Source: Micromonospora sp. MH99 (GTDB lineage Bacteria > Actinomycetota > Actinomycetes > Mycobacteriales > Micromonosporaceae). Taken from it: a DNA stretch of 64,000 nucleotides. The notes under the pieces were generated by a model, which was not told the origin of the DNA, ran no database searches, and saw only the letters and a program-made list of their open reading frames with translations. The stretch spans positions 124,001-188,000 of the forward strand of contig NZ_MUZA01000001.1 in assembly GCF_021442385.1 (NCBI RefSeq). Reading direction: 5' to 3'. How positions within the stretch are numbered: the first letter of the stretch is position 1; every line of letters begins with the position of its first letter. A program made the translations under genes and the position numbers. Positions 36,301 through 44,344 of the stretch are shown in pieces.

Positions 36301-37206
36301 ATGACAACATTGCCGCGCACGCGGCCCAGGCGCCGGCGGCTGGTGTCGCGCAACACGGTCGCCGGTTGGTCGTTCATCCTGCCCAACTTCGTCGGCTTCG
36401 CCGTGTTCACCCTGCTACCCGTCGTCGTGCTGTTCTACGTGGCCTTCACCAACTGGAACGTCTTCGGGGTGGCCGAGTGGACCGGCACCGCCAATTTCCG
36501 GCGCATGTGGGACGACTCGAGCTTCTGGACCGCTCTGCGCAACACCGTCTACTACACGGTCTTCCACATCCCGCTGACCCTCGCGGCGGCACTCGGGCTG
36601 GCGCTGCTGCTCAACCGCAAACTGCGTGGCGTGCGGTTCTTCCGCACGGTCGCCTTCTTTCCGTACATCACCTCGATCGTGGCGATCGCGATCGTCTGGA
36701 ACCAGCTGTTCAGCCCGGAGTACGGCCCGATCAACGCTCTCCTCGGTGCCGTCGGGGTGGACGATGCCCCGGGCTGGACCACGTCGTCGACCTGGTCGAT
36801 GCCGTCGGTCATCATCGTCGGCACCTGGCGATACATGGGTTACTACATGCTGCTGTTCCTGGCCGGCCTGCAGACCATCCCGGCCCAGCTCTACGAAGCG
36901 GCCGAGACCGACGGCGCCTCAGCGTGGCAGCGGTTCGTGCACGTGACAGTCCCCGGCCTGCGACACACCACGTTCTTCGTCACGGTGCTGCTCACCATCG
37001 AGAGTTTCAAGGTCTTCGACCTCATCCTCGTGATGACCGGCGGCGGACCGGGCCAGTCGACGCTGGTGCTCTCGCAGTACATCTACCAGAAGGGCTTCGA
37101 GGAGAACCAGTTCGGCTACGCATCGGCGGTCTCCATCGTCCTGTTCGCCATCTGCTTCGGCATCACGGTCATCCAGTTCATGGTCAACAAGCGGAGGAAC
37201 AGCTGA
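36301..37206 (+). CDS. Sugar ABC transporter permease (MalF-like, uronate operon)
   Basis: A 301-residue permease with six hydrophobic segments, beginning with WSFILPNFVGFAVFTLLPVVVLFYVAF. The EAA loop reads LYEAAETDGASAWQRF. I start at ATG 36301; earlier in-frame codons give an Arg-rich extension overlapping the hairpin. Its stop (TGA) shares one base with the ATG of the next permease. The partner ATPase is missing from the operon. Confidence 0.93.
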   Translation: MTTLPRTRPRRRRLVSRNTVAGWSFILPNFVGFAVFTLLPVVVLFYVAFTNWNVFGVAEWTGTANFRRMWDDSSFWTALRNTVYYTVFHIPLTLAAALGLALLLNRKLRGVRFFRTVAFFPYITSIVAIAIVWNQLFSPEYGPINALLGAVGVDDAPGWTTSSTWSMPSVIIVGTWRYMGYYMLLFLAGLQTIPAQLYEAAETDGASAWQRFVHVTVPGLRHTTFFVTVLLTIESFKVFDLILVMTGGGPGQSTLVLSQYIYQKGFEENQFGYASAVSIVLFAICFGITVIQFMVNKRRNS

Positions 37207-38102
37207 TGACCGCGACCGACCTCTCCCTGCCCACCCCGGCCGTCGCCGCGCCCGGCAACCGCAGCGCACCCGGTCGGCAGGCCCGGTCCCGGGGCTGGCG
37301 GCTCGTCGGGTACGCCGCCCTCGTGCTCGCGGCGGCCGGGCTGCTGCTGCCGTTCTACTGGATGGTGGTGGCGTCGTTGAAGACCAACAGCGACGTCTTC
37401 ACCATCCCGATCACCTGGCTCCCCGATCCGGTGGTGTGGCGGAACTACCTCGACATCTGGCAGCGCTCGGACATGACGACCTGGCTGGGAAACACGTTGC
37501 TGCTGTCGGTGCTCGTCAGCTTCCTCCAGGTGGTGACCGGCAGTTTCGCCGCCTACGGCTTCGCCCGGGTCCGCTTCCCCGGCCGCAACGCGCTCTTCCT
37601 GGCGTACGTCGGGACGATCGCGGTGCCGTGGCAGTCGTACATGATTCCGCAGTTCATCCTCATGTCGAAGTTGCAGTTGTCGAACACGCTGTGGTCGATC
37701 GTCGCGCTGCAGGCGTTCGGCGCGTTCGGCGTGTTCCTGATGAAGCAGTTCTACGAGACGATCCCCGAGGAGCTGAGCGAGTCGGCGCGGGTGGACGGGC
37801 TCAGCGAGTTCGGCATCTACCGACGGATCATGCTGCCGCTGTCCCGACCGGCGCTGGCCAGCCTCGCCCTGCTGACGTTCGTGACCACCTGGAACGACTA
37901 CCTGGGCCCGCTGGTCTACCTGCGCAGTCCGGAGCTGCGCACCATCCAGTTGGGTCTCAACACCTTCATCTCGCAGTACAACGCCGAGTACGCGCTGATC
38001 ATGACGGGCTCGGTGCTGTCCGTGCTGCCCGTCGCGGTCATCTTCCTGCTCGGCCAGCGCTACTTCATCGAGGGCATCGCCACGACCGGACTGAAGGGTT
38101 GA
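37206..38102 (+). CDS. Carbohydrate ABC transporter permease (MalG-like, uronate operon)
   Basis: A 298-residue permease with a short Pro/Arg-rich cytoplasmic N-terminus, six hydrophobic segments and the MalG-type EAA loop (IPEELSESARVDGLSEFGIYRRIMLPLSRPAL). The C-terminus ends GQRYFIEGIATTGLKG, the classic G-x-x-x-G-A-x-K-G tail. Its ATG overlaps the preceding stop codon by one base, and the DUF624 gene follows 5 bases later. Confidence 0.93.
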   Translation: MTATDLSLPTPAVAAPGNRSAPGRQARSRGWRLVGYAALVLAAAGLLLPFYWMVVASLKTNSDVFTIPITWLPDPVVWRNYLDIWQRSDMTTWLGNTLLLSVLVSFLQVVTGSFAAYGFARVRFPGRNALFLAYVGTIAVPWQSYMIPQFILMSKLQLSNTLWSIVALQAFGAFGVFLMKQFYETIPEELSESARVDGLSEFGIYRRIMLPLSRPALASLALLTFVTTWNDYLGPLVYLRSPELRTIQLGLNTFISQYNAEYALIMTGSVLSVLPVAVIFLLGQRYFIEGIATTGLKG

Positions 38103-38107
38103 GGCCC

Positions 38108-38785
38108 ATGCGTTCGCGCCACCACACCATCGCCGCCGTCTTCGACGGGTTCTACGTCGCGCTCGTCAGCAACCTGCTGCTGGTGCTCGGTTGCCTGCCA
38201 CTGGTGACGCTCGCGTTCACCACCGAGGCGGCGCGCTCCTGGCCGCTGTACGCGCTGACCGCCCCGCTCTGCGCGCCCGGGCTCTGTGCGGTCTTCGCGG
38301 TCATGTCCGCCTATTCGGCCGGCGACACCGGCGGCGTGCTGCGCACCTACGGCCGCGCCTGGCGAGCCACCGCCCGGCCGGCGATGCTCTGGACGGCGGC
38401 AGCCATGGCTGCCCTGGTCGTGCTCGTCGTCGACGCCCGCGCCGCGTGGGGCCACCGGGTCGGGGCACTCGCACTGCCGGTGCTGGCGACCCTGATCGTC
38501 CTCACCGTCGCCACCACGTTGCTGGGGTTGGTGACCGTCGCCGAGCGACCCACCGCGCGGTTGCGTGAGGTGGCCCGCGCCTGCGTCTATCTGGCGGTGC
38601 GCCGGTGGTACCTCACCGCCGTGTCTCTTTTCGTCCTCGTGCTGCTCGCACAGATCCTGGCGGCCCGCCCCGCGATCGCGCTCGGCCTCGCCGCCGCGCC
38701 ACTGCTCTACGTCGTGTGGGCCAACAGCCGCTTCACAATGCGCGCCGCCCTCGACCCACCGACGACCGCACCGCAGAGCACCTGA
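38108..38785 (+). CDS. DUF624 (YesL-like) membrane protein
   Basis: A 225-residue integral membrane protein with about five to six hydrophobic segments (for example VALVSNLLLVLGCLPLVTLAF and ALPVLATLIVLTVATTLLGLVTV) and the N-terminal N-L-L-L-x-L-x-C-L-P-L-V motif of the DUF624/YesL family. YesL is found in rhamnogalacturonan and other uronate operons next to ABC permeases; its function is unknown and may be assistance to the transporter. The start is ATG 38108, just after the permease stop. Confidence 0.8.
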   Translation: MRSRHHTIAAVFDGFYVALVSNLLLVLGCLPLVTLAFTTEAARSWPLYALTAPLCAPGLCAVFAVMSAYSAGDTGGVLRTYGRAWRATARPAMLWTAAAMAALVVLVVDARAAWGHRVGALALPVLATLIVLTVATTLLGLVTVAERPTARLREVARACVYLAVRRWYLTAVSLFVLVLLAQILAARPAIALGLAAAPLLYVVWANSRFTMRAALDPPTTAPQST

Positions 38786-38869
38786 GCACCACGTACCGGC
38801 TACCGAGCCGGGACGCCGACAGCACACCTGCCCGGCACCGGCCCGTACCCACGAGGGGGAACAGCATCC

Positions 38870-40054
38870 ATGACGGCGACCGACGTCCGTCCCAGCTCCG
38901 ACGCAGACGCCATGGCGGCCGCGGTGGCCGCCGCGATACACACCATCGACGCGAACATCGCCACCTTCGGCGACCGGTACCCCGCGGACACCACCGCCGC
39001 CAACCGCTACCCGCTGAGGCCGGCGAGCGGTGGCCAGCCCGAGGGCGCCAACATCGGCTGGACCACCAGCTTCTGGCCCGGGATGCTCTGGCTGGCACAT
39101 GATCTGACCGGTGCGGAGAGCCACCGGCGAGCCGCGCTGTCCCACGTGGACAGCTTCGCGACCCGGATGACCCGCGGCATCGACCTGGACACCCACGACC
39201 TCGGGTTCCTCTACACCCTCGCCTGCGTCACCCCGGCCCGCCGTACCGGCGATCCGCGGGCCCGAGGCGCGGCTCTCGCCGCCGCCGACCACCTGATGAC
39301 GCGCATCCTCGAACCCGCCGGAATCATCCAGGCCTGGGGTGACCTGAGCGACCCCCGGCAACGTGGCCGCACCATCATCGACAGCCTCATGAACACGCCG
39401 CTGCTCTTCTGGGCCAGCCACACCACAGGCGACGACCGCTACGCCGCGGCGGCCCGCCGGCACGCTGCCCAGCTACGCCAGCACCTCCTGCGCCCGGACG
39501 GCACCACGTTCCACACCTTCTACTGGGATCCCGAGAGTGGGGCGCCGCTACGGGGCGAAACCGAGCAGGGCCACGCCGACCACTCCTGCTGGGCCCGCGG
39601 GCAGGCATGGGGCATCTACGGGTTCAGTCTCAACCATCGGCACACGGGCGACCCCGCGCTGCTCGCCGCCGCGAGGATCTGCGCGGACCGCTTCCTCGCC
39701 CGCCTGCCGAACGATCACGTCGCGTACTGGGACCTGGAATTCGGCGACGGCAGCGGTCAGGAGCGGGACAGTTCGGCCGCGGCCATCGCCGCCTGCGGCC
39801 TGGTCGAACTCGCCGACAGCCTCACCGACACGGCCAGCGCCGACCGGTACCGGACGGCAGCGGCCGAGATCCTGCGCTCGCTCATCAGCCACTACTCCAC
39901 CGGCGGTCATCCGGTCTCGAACGCGCTGATCCTGCACGGCGTCTACGACAAGCCCAAGGGCATCGGGGTGGACGAGGGAACCCTGTGGGGCGACTACTTC
40001 TACCTGGAAGCCCTCACCCGCGCCACGGTCCCCGGCTGGACCAGCCCCTGGTGA
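38870..40054 (+). CDS. Unsaturated glucuronyl hydrolase, GH88 family
   Basis: A 394-residue cytoplasmic (alpha/alpha)6-barrel enzyme that removes delta-4,5-unsaturated glucuronic acid from lyase-generated disaccharides by hydration of the double bond. Family motifs are GWTTSFWPGMLWLAHDLTG (63-81), THDLGFLY with Asp110, IIDSLMNTPLLFW with Asp171, HADHSCWARGQAWGIYGF and GIGVDEGTLWGDYFYLEAL. Asp110 and Asp171 correspond by position to the catalytic pair of Bacillus UGL (recalled). GH105 is a related alternative, but the motif set favours GH88. GAGGGGGA precedes the ATG. The product would be 4-deoxy-L-threo-5-hexosulose uronate, for which the next gene offers an isomerase. Confidence 0.88.
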   Translation: MTATDVRPSSDADAMAAAVAAAIHTIDANIATFGDRYPADTTAANRYPLRPASGGQPEGANIGWTTSFWPGMLWLAHDLTGAESHRRAALSHVDSFATRMTRGIDLDTHDLGFLYTLACVTPARRTGDPRARGAALAAADHLMTRILEPAGIIQAWGDLSDPRQRGRTIIDSLMNTPLLFWASHTTGDDRYAAAARRHAAQLRQHLLRPDGTTFHTFYWDPESGAPLRGETEQGHADHSCWARGQAWGIYGFSLNHRHTGDPALLAAARICADRFLARLPNDHVAYWDLEFGDGSGQERDSSAAAIAACGLVELADSLTDTASADRYRTAAAEILRSLISHYSTGGHPVSNALILHGVYDKPKGIGVDEGTLWGDYFYLEALTRATVPGWTSPW

Positions 40055-40100
40055 CCACCGCGATCGTCCCGCACCGTCCGCATCCTGAAGAAAGGTGATC

Positions 40101-40925
40101 ATGGACTACCGCTACCACTGCGCCATTCCCGCCGCCGACGGCCGGAACACGCTGCCCTTCAATCCCTGCCGGCTGCTGGACTTCACCCTGCTGCGGTTGT
40201 CGGCCGGCGAGTCCTGGACCGGCGAGTCCGGCGGCCGGGAGATCCTGGCCGTCATCCTCGGTGGCACGGCCAGCTTCACCGTCGCCGGCCGCCGCTTCCC
40301 GCAGGTCGGTCGACGCCCGGACGTCTTCTCCGGCAAGCCGCACTCGGTCTACATCCCGGCCGGCTCCGCCGTGACCGTCGAGGCGGTCACCGCCGTGGAG
40401 ATAGCCCTCCCCAGCGCACCCAGCGAGCTGGCCACCGACCCCTATGTCATCTCGCCGGACCAGGTCGTCAGCGGGCGCTGGGGAGCTGCCAACTTCGGCC
40501 GTACCTACCACCAGATCCTCACCGAGGTCTCGCAACCGGACCTGCCCGCCCGCCGGCTCATCGTCGGCGAGACCTACACGCCCTCGGGTAACTGGAGCAC
40601 GTACCCGCCGCACCGGCACAAGGTCGACGACCTGCCCGCCGAGGCCGCGCACGAGGAGATGTACTACTACCGCGTCAACCCGGCGGACGGGTTCGGCATC
40701 AGCCGGGTCTACACCGACGAGGGGTACGAGGAGAACGTCACCATCCGCGAGCACGTGATGCAGATGATGCCCGAGGGATACCACACAGTGGTCAGCGCGC
40801 CCGGCTACACCACGTACTTCCTGTGGTTCCTGGCCGGCACTCAGCGCACCCAGGGCGCCCGCGAGGACGCCGCGCTCGCCTGGGTGGGTCAGACCGTGCC
40901 GACCCTGCGCAGTGTGGGCCTGTAG
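40101..40925 (+). CDS. iolB: IolB family isomerase (5-deoxy-glucuronate isomerase type)
   Basis: A 274-residue double-cupin metalloenzyme. The C-terminal cupin has GNWSTYPPHRHKVDDLPAEAAHEEMYYYRVNPADGFGISRVYTD, with metal ligands probably His171, His173, a Glu near 186 and His228 (PEGYHTV). This is the IolB signature rather than that of KduI. IolB normally isomerises 5-deoxy-glucuronate in myo-inositol breakdown, but no other iol gene is present. Directly behind a GH88 gene it more likely isomerises the 4-deoxy-5-hexosulose uronate released by that enzyme, the job KduI does elsewhere (inference). ATG 40101 with GAAGAAAGG upstream. Confidence 0.85.
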   Translation: MDYRYHCAIPAADGRNTLPFNPCRLLDFTLLRLSAGESWTGESGGREILAVILGGTASFTVAGRRFPQVGRRPDVFSGKPHSVYIPAGSAVTVEAVTAVEIALPSAPSELATDPYVISPDQVVSGRWGAANFGRTYHQILTEVSQPDLPARRLIVGETYTPSGNWSTYPPHRHKVDDLPAEAAHEEMYYYRVNPADGFGISRVYTDEGYEENVTIREHVMQMMPEGYHTVVSAPGYTTYFLWFLAGTQRTQGAREDAALAWVGQTVPTLRSVGL

Positions 40926-40969
40926 CGATGGCCACCCCGCTCGGCCATCCGCACCGCCTGACGGCGACA

Positions 40970-41001
40970 CGCCGCCCGGGACCTGACCCGAGCGGCGCGT
41001 C
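40970..41001. terminator. Terminator hairpin (repeat copy 2) between convergent genes
   Basis: CGCCGCCCGGG pairs with CCCGAGCGGCG around loop ACCTGA with one mismatch. Twenty-five consecutive bases, from the CGGG before the loop to the end of the right arm, are identical to the hairpin at 31302-31337. It lies after the iolB-type gene and before the convergent esterase stop. A smaller stem GATGGCC / GGCCATC precedes it (40927-40949). Confidence 0.65.
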
Positions 41002-41020
41002 GTCGACAGCCTCAGCGGTA

Positions 41021-42376
41021 CTAGGTGCGCGTTGTCCACTGCTGGTTGGCGCCGCCGTGGCAGGCCCAGAGGTGCAGCTGCGTCCCGTTGGCGGTGCCGG
41101 AGCTGACGGCGTCGAGGCAGAGCCCCGACTGGACTCCGGTGATGGTGCCGTTGGCGTTCAGGTTCCACTGCTGGTTGGGCTGGCCGTTGCAGTCCCAGAT
41201 GATGACCGCGGTGCCGTTGCTGCTTCCCGCCCCGCTGGCGTCGAGGCACTTGTTGCCGTAGACGGTCAGGGTGCGGCTCGCCGTATGGGTCCAGCGCTGG
41301 TTGGTGCGACCGTGACAGTCCCACAGCTGTGCGCGGGTCCCGTTGGTGGTGCTCGAGTTGGGGATGTCGATGCAGCGGCCGGACTGGCTGCCCACGATCA
41401 GCACGTCCTGCTGGCCGGACGGCGGGGGAGTGCTGGGCGGGGGAGTGCTGGGCGGAGGGCTGGTGGGCGGCACCGTCGAGCCGAACTGGGTGAAGAACCG
41501 CCACACCTCCTGCTTGACCCAGCTGCGTGCGCCGCTCTCACAGCCGGCACAGCCGTCCACCGGACCCTGCTGGTGGCCGCCGTCGAACGCGGCCCAGACC
41601 ACCGGATAGCCGGCCTGACACGAGTACGCGGTGGTGATGTGGGTCAGACTGCCCGCCCTCGGTTCCGGCGGGTTCTGCGCGGCGCAGCCGTTGTTGCGGA
41701 CGAACCTGTCGCGCAGCGCCCGTCCGTTGGGGATGTTGTCGTTGATGCCGTGAATCCCCAGGTACGCCACCGGCTGGGTGCCGCCGCTGCAGCCGCTGAT
41801 CGCCCCGGGCGCCGCGATCGCCGCGACCGCGCGGAACACGGTGGGCCGGGAGCACGCCAACGAGTAGCTCATCGCGCCGCCGTAGCTGAATCCCACCGAG
41901 AAGAGTTGCGTCGTGTCGACACAGAGAGCGTTCTCGATGACGCGGACCATGTCGTCGGTGAAGGTCACGTCCTCGCCGTTGGAGTTGCCCCAGCCGTTGT
42001 TGAGGCCCTGCGGGGCAACGAAGATCGTGGTGTTGTTCGACTGGGAGAGCATGCCGTAGTAGGCCCACGGAGCCCCGTCGGTGCCGCCCGACGCGACCTG
42101 ATCGGCGGTGCCACCGAGCCAGTGGAACCCGAAGGCCAGTCGGTGGGCGTAGGTGTTGTTGTAGCTGTCGGGCAGCCGAAGGATGAAGCTGCGGTTCTTT
42201 CCGCTGCTCTGGATCGTGTGGGTGCCGCTGTTCAGTCCGGGCGCCTTGCCGCAGCCGGCGGTGGTGGCGGCGGTCGCCGGCCCGCCAGCCATGACGACGT
42301 ACGCCCCGACCGCGACGAGAACCAGAACAGCCAGCGCGGCCCCTATCCAGGGGCTGGAGAGTCTGCGAAGTGGCAC
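41021..42376 (-). CDS. Secreted CE1-type (feruloyl/acetylxylan/PHB depolymerase-like) esterase with ricin-type module
   Basis: A 451-residue exported esterase. The N-terminal hydrophobic segment (about 9-38) is a signal peptide or anchor. The catalytic domain has the nucleophile Ser164 (GFSYGGAMSY), the oxyanion region FGFHWLGG, GIHGINDNIPNG for the acid residue and FDGGHQQGPVDG for the His, plus several Cys pairs. A Pro/Ser/Thr linker is followed by a three-repeat ricin-B trefoil with QxW motifs (QRW, QQW, QQW). I start at GTG 42376 because AAGGAGG lies 7 bases upstream; an ATG 33 bases earlier lacks one. Likely substrates are feruloyl or acetyl groups on plant xylan. Confidence 0.87.
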   Translation of the reverse strand: MPLRRLSSPWIGAALAVLVLVAVGAYVVMAGGPATAATTAGCGKAPGLNSGTHTIQSSGKNRSFILRLPDSYNNTYAHRLAFGFHWLGGTADQVASGGTDGAPWAYYGMLSQSNNTTIFVAPQGLNNGWGNSNGEDVTFTDDMVRVIENALCVDTTQLFSVGFSYGGAMSYSLACSRPTVFRAVAAIAAPGAISGCSGGTQPVAYLGIHGINDNIPNGRALRDRFVRNNGCAAQNPPEPRAGSLTHITTAYSCQAGYPVVWAAFDGGHQQGPVDGCAGCESGARSWVKQEVWRFFTQFGSTVPPTSPPPSTPPPSTPPPSGQQDVLIVGSQSGRCIDIPNSSTTNGTRAQLWDCHGRTNQRWTHTASRTLTVYGNKCLDASGAGSSNGTAVIIWDCNGQPNQQWNLNANGTITGVQSGLCLDAVSSGTANGTQLHLWACHGGANQQWTTRT

Positions 42377-42555
42377 GGTTGCGCCTCCTTGTGGTGGACG
42401 AAGATCCATTGGTGGTGTTGGCGTGGGCCGTCACCGGCCGGCGAGGAAGCCGCGAGGCGGTCCTTCGTAGACCGTCCAGGGTGGTGCCGACGCCGCGACA
42501 GCCGGTTCTGGTCGCCGGGGCGACGGCTGGCGATGAGCCACGCGACACATAGACT

Positions 42556-42828
42556 AGCATAATGGTGTGACGTATGACGTTCGTGATTGTGGCAGCGCGC
42601 GCCCGCGGAGTGGATTCAGCCTCCGGGGTGCTCCGTCCGGCCAGGTCGAACGAGCATCTTCGATGCCTTGACACCCCAGATGCGATCGCTAACACTTGTC
42701 CGCAACACGTACTTAATGATCTGGACACATGGCGTCTGCCTCGTCGGCGACACCGGCACGGCACGTCACGAACCGCTCCCCACCGCGCCACCCTGGGACG
42801 CGTCCCCTCGGAGCTGTTAACGCTCACA
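42556..42828. promoter_or_regulatory. Intergenic control region between the esterase and GH43 genes, with operator copy 3
   Basis: The 493-base gap 42377-42869 contains no gene I can support. An AT-richer patch near 42550-42600 includes a possible leftward -10 (TATGCT, 42556-42561) without a convincing -35. TGTTAACGCTCACA at 42815-42828, 42 bases before the GH43 ATG, is the third copy of the site found at 31179 and 32795. Confidence 0.45.
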
Positions 42829-42869
42829 TGTAGGTCGATCGCCCGCCCCTCCGCGAAGGAGAAGGACCC

Positions 42870-44309
42870 ATGTCGAGAGTCCTCGCCCGGCTCTACGCGG
42901 TGTCGCTCGCCGCGTGCCTGCTCTTCACCACCTGGTCGGTGACGACGCCGAAGGAAGCCCTCGCGCTCGACCCGGCCGTCGGTTACCTGATGGCGCACTT
43001 CACCGGCGAGTCCTCGACCGGTCAACAGATCTACCTCGCCCACAGCACCGACGGCCTACGCTGGACGGACCTCAACAACGGCGGGCTGGTGCTGCGATCC
43101 ACCGTCGGCACCCGCGGCGTCCGCGACCCCGCCCTGGTTCGCTCGCCCGCCGGTGACCGCTACTGGATCATCGCCACGGACCTGTGCATCGGCTGCGGCC
43201 AGGACTGGTCGACCGCGGTCAACAACGGCAGCCGCAACCTCGTCGTGTGGGAGTCCACCGATCTGGTCACCTGGTCCGCGCCGTGGCTGCTGAACGTCGC
43301 CGGCCCCATCCCGGACGGACGCAACGCCTGGGCTCCGGAGGCGATCTGGAACCCGGCCACCGGCGACTACGTCCTCTACTGGGCGACGAACGTCCCGCTC
43401 AACGGGGTGACCAAGCACCGCATCTACTACGCGCGTACGGCCGACTTCCGCAGCATCACCACGCCGCAGGTCTACCTCAGCCGGCCCGGCAGCCAGGAGA
43501 TCATCGACACCCAGATCGTCGAGGTGCCGGCCGGCGTCGGCGCCTACCGCTACGTCCGCGCCTCCCGTGACGGCCAGATCACCCTCGAAGGCAGCAACTC
43601 CATCCTCGGCACCTGGACCACGCTCGGGAACCTCTCGGGCATCGGCCTGACGGGCTCCCAGGTCGAAGGCCCGATGTGGATGCGGTTCAACTCCCGCAAC
43701 GAGTGGGTCCTCTACCTCGACCAGTACGCCAGCGGGCGCGGCTACCTGCCCGTCCTGACCACCAATCCGTCGAGCCCGGCCAGCTTCCGGCTGCCGGCGT
43801 CCGGCTCGTACGACCTGGGCGGCACCAAGAAGCGGCACGGATCGATCCTCAACCTGACCGCCGCCGAGCAGAACCGCGTGCTCGCCCGCTGGCCCACCAC
43901 GGCGGTCAACCGGATCCAGTCGTACAACTTCCAGGACCGCTTCGTGCGGCACTACGACTACGACGTCCGCATCGACCCGAACGTCAGCCCGGCCCCGGAC
44001 GGCCAGTGGCGCCTGGTGCCCGGCCTGGCCGGCTCCGGCACCGTCTCCATCCAGTCGGTCAACTATCCGGGCTACTACCTGCGCCACTACGGGTTCGACT
44101 TCCGGCTGGAAGCCAACGACGGCACCGCCACCTTCGCCGCCGACAGCACCTTCCGGCAGGTCGCCGGTGTCGCCGACTCGTCGTGGACGTCCTTCCAGGC
44201 ATACAGCCACCCGGACCGCTACATCCGGCACTACAACTACCTGCTCCGGCTCGACCCGCTCTCCGACGCGCAGAGCCGTGCCGACGCCACCTTCCGCATC
44301 ACCAACTGA
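42870..44309 (+). CDS. Secreted GH43 family glycosidase with C-terminal AbfB (CBM42) domain
   Basis: A 479-residue exported protein (signal peptide to about 32, ending ALA-L). The five-bladed-propeller GH43-like domain (about 35-335) includes GYLMAHFTGES at the N-terminus, GVRDPALV, the acidic WAPEAIWNP and GLTGSQVEGPMW. The C-terminal 345-479 region is an AbfB domain of three beta-trefoil repeats (IQSYNFQDRFVRHYDYDVRI, then SIQSVNYPGYYLRHYGFDFRL), which binds arabinofuranose side chains. It probably removes arabinose from arabinan or arabinoxylan outside the cell. AAGGAGAAGGA precedes the ATG. A TGTTAACG-type operator lies 42 bases upstream, and the GH5 gene follows after 35 bases. Confidence 0.88.
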   Translation: MSRVLARLYAVSLAACLLFTTWSVTTPKEALALDPAVGYLMAHFTGESSTGQQIYLAHSTDGLRWTDLNNGGLVLRSTVGTRGVRDPALVRSPAGDRYWIIATDLCIGCGQDWSTAVNNGSRNLVVWESTDLVTWSAPWLLNVAGPIPDGRNAWAPEAIWNPATGDYVLYWATNVPLNGVTKHRIYYARTADFRSITTPQVYLSRPGSQEIIDTQIVEVPAGVGAYRYVRASRDGQITLEGSNSILGTWTTLGNLSGIGLTGSQVEGPMWMRFNSRNEWVLYLDQYASGRGYLPVLTTNPSSPASFRLPASGSYDLGGTKKRHGSILNLTAAEQNRVLARWPTTAVNRIQSYNFQDRFVRHYDYDVRIDPNVSPAPDGQWRLVPGLAGSGTVSIQSVNYPGYYLRHYGFDFRLEANDGTATFAADSTFRQVAGVADSSWTSFQAYSHPDRYIRHYNYLLRLDPLSDAQSRADATFRITN

Positions 44310-44344
44310 ACACCGATGTCTCCCCACCACCGATTGGACCTGCC

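Noticed and set aside
42370..42552. A frame whose start resembles a response-regulator receiver domain (LRLLVVDEDPLVVLAW)
   Set aside because: Only 60 codons long. It overlaps the start of the esterase gene on the other strand, and the similarity stops after about 20 residues. It could at most be a remnant.
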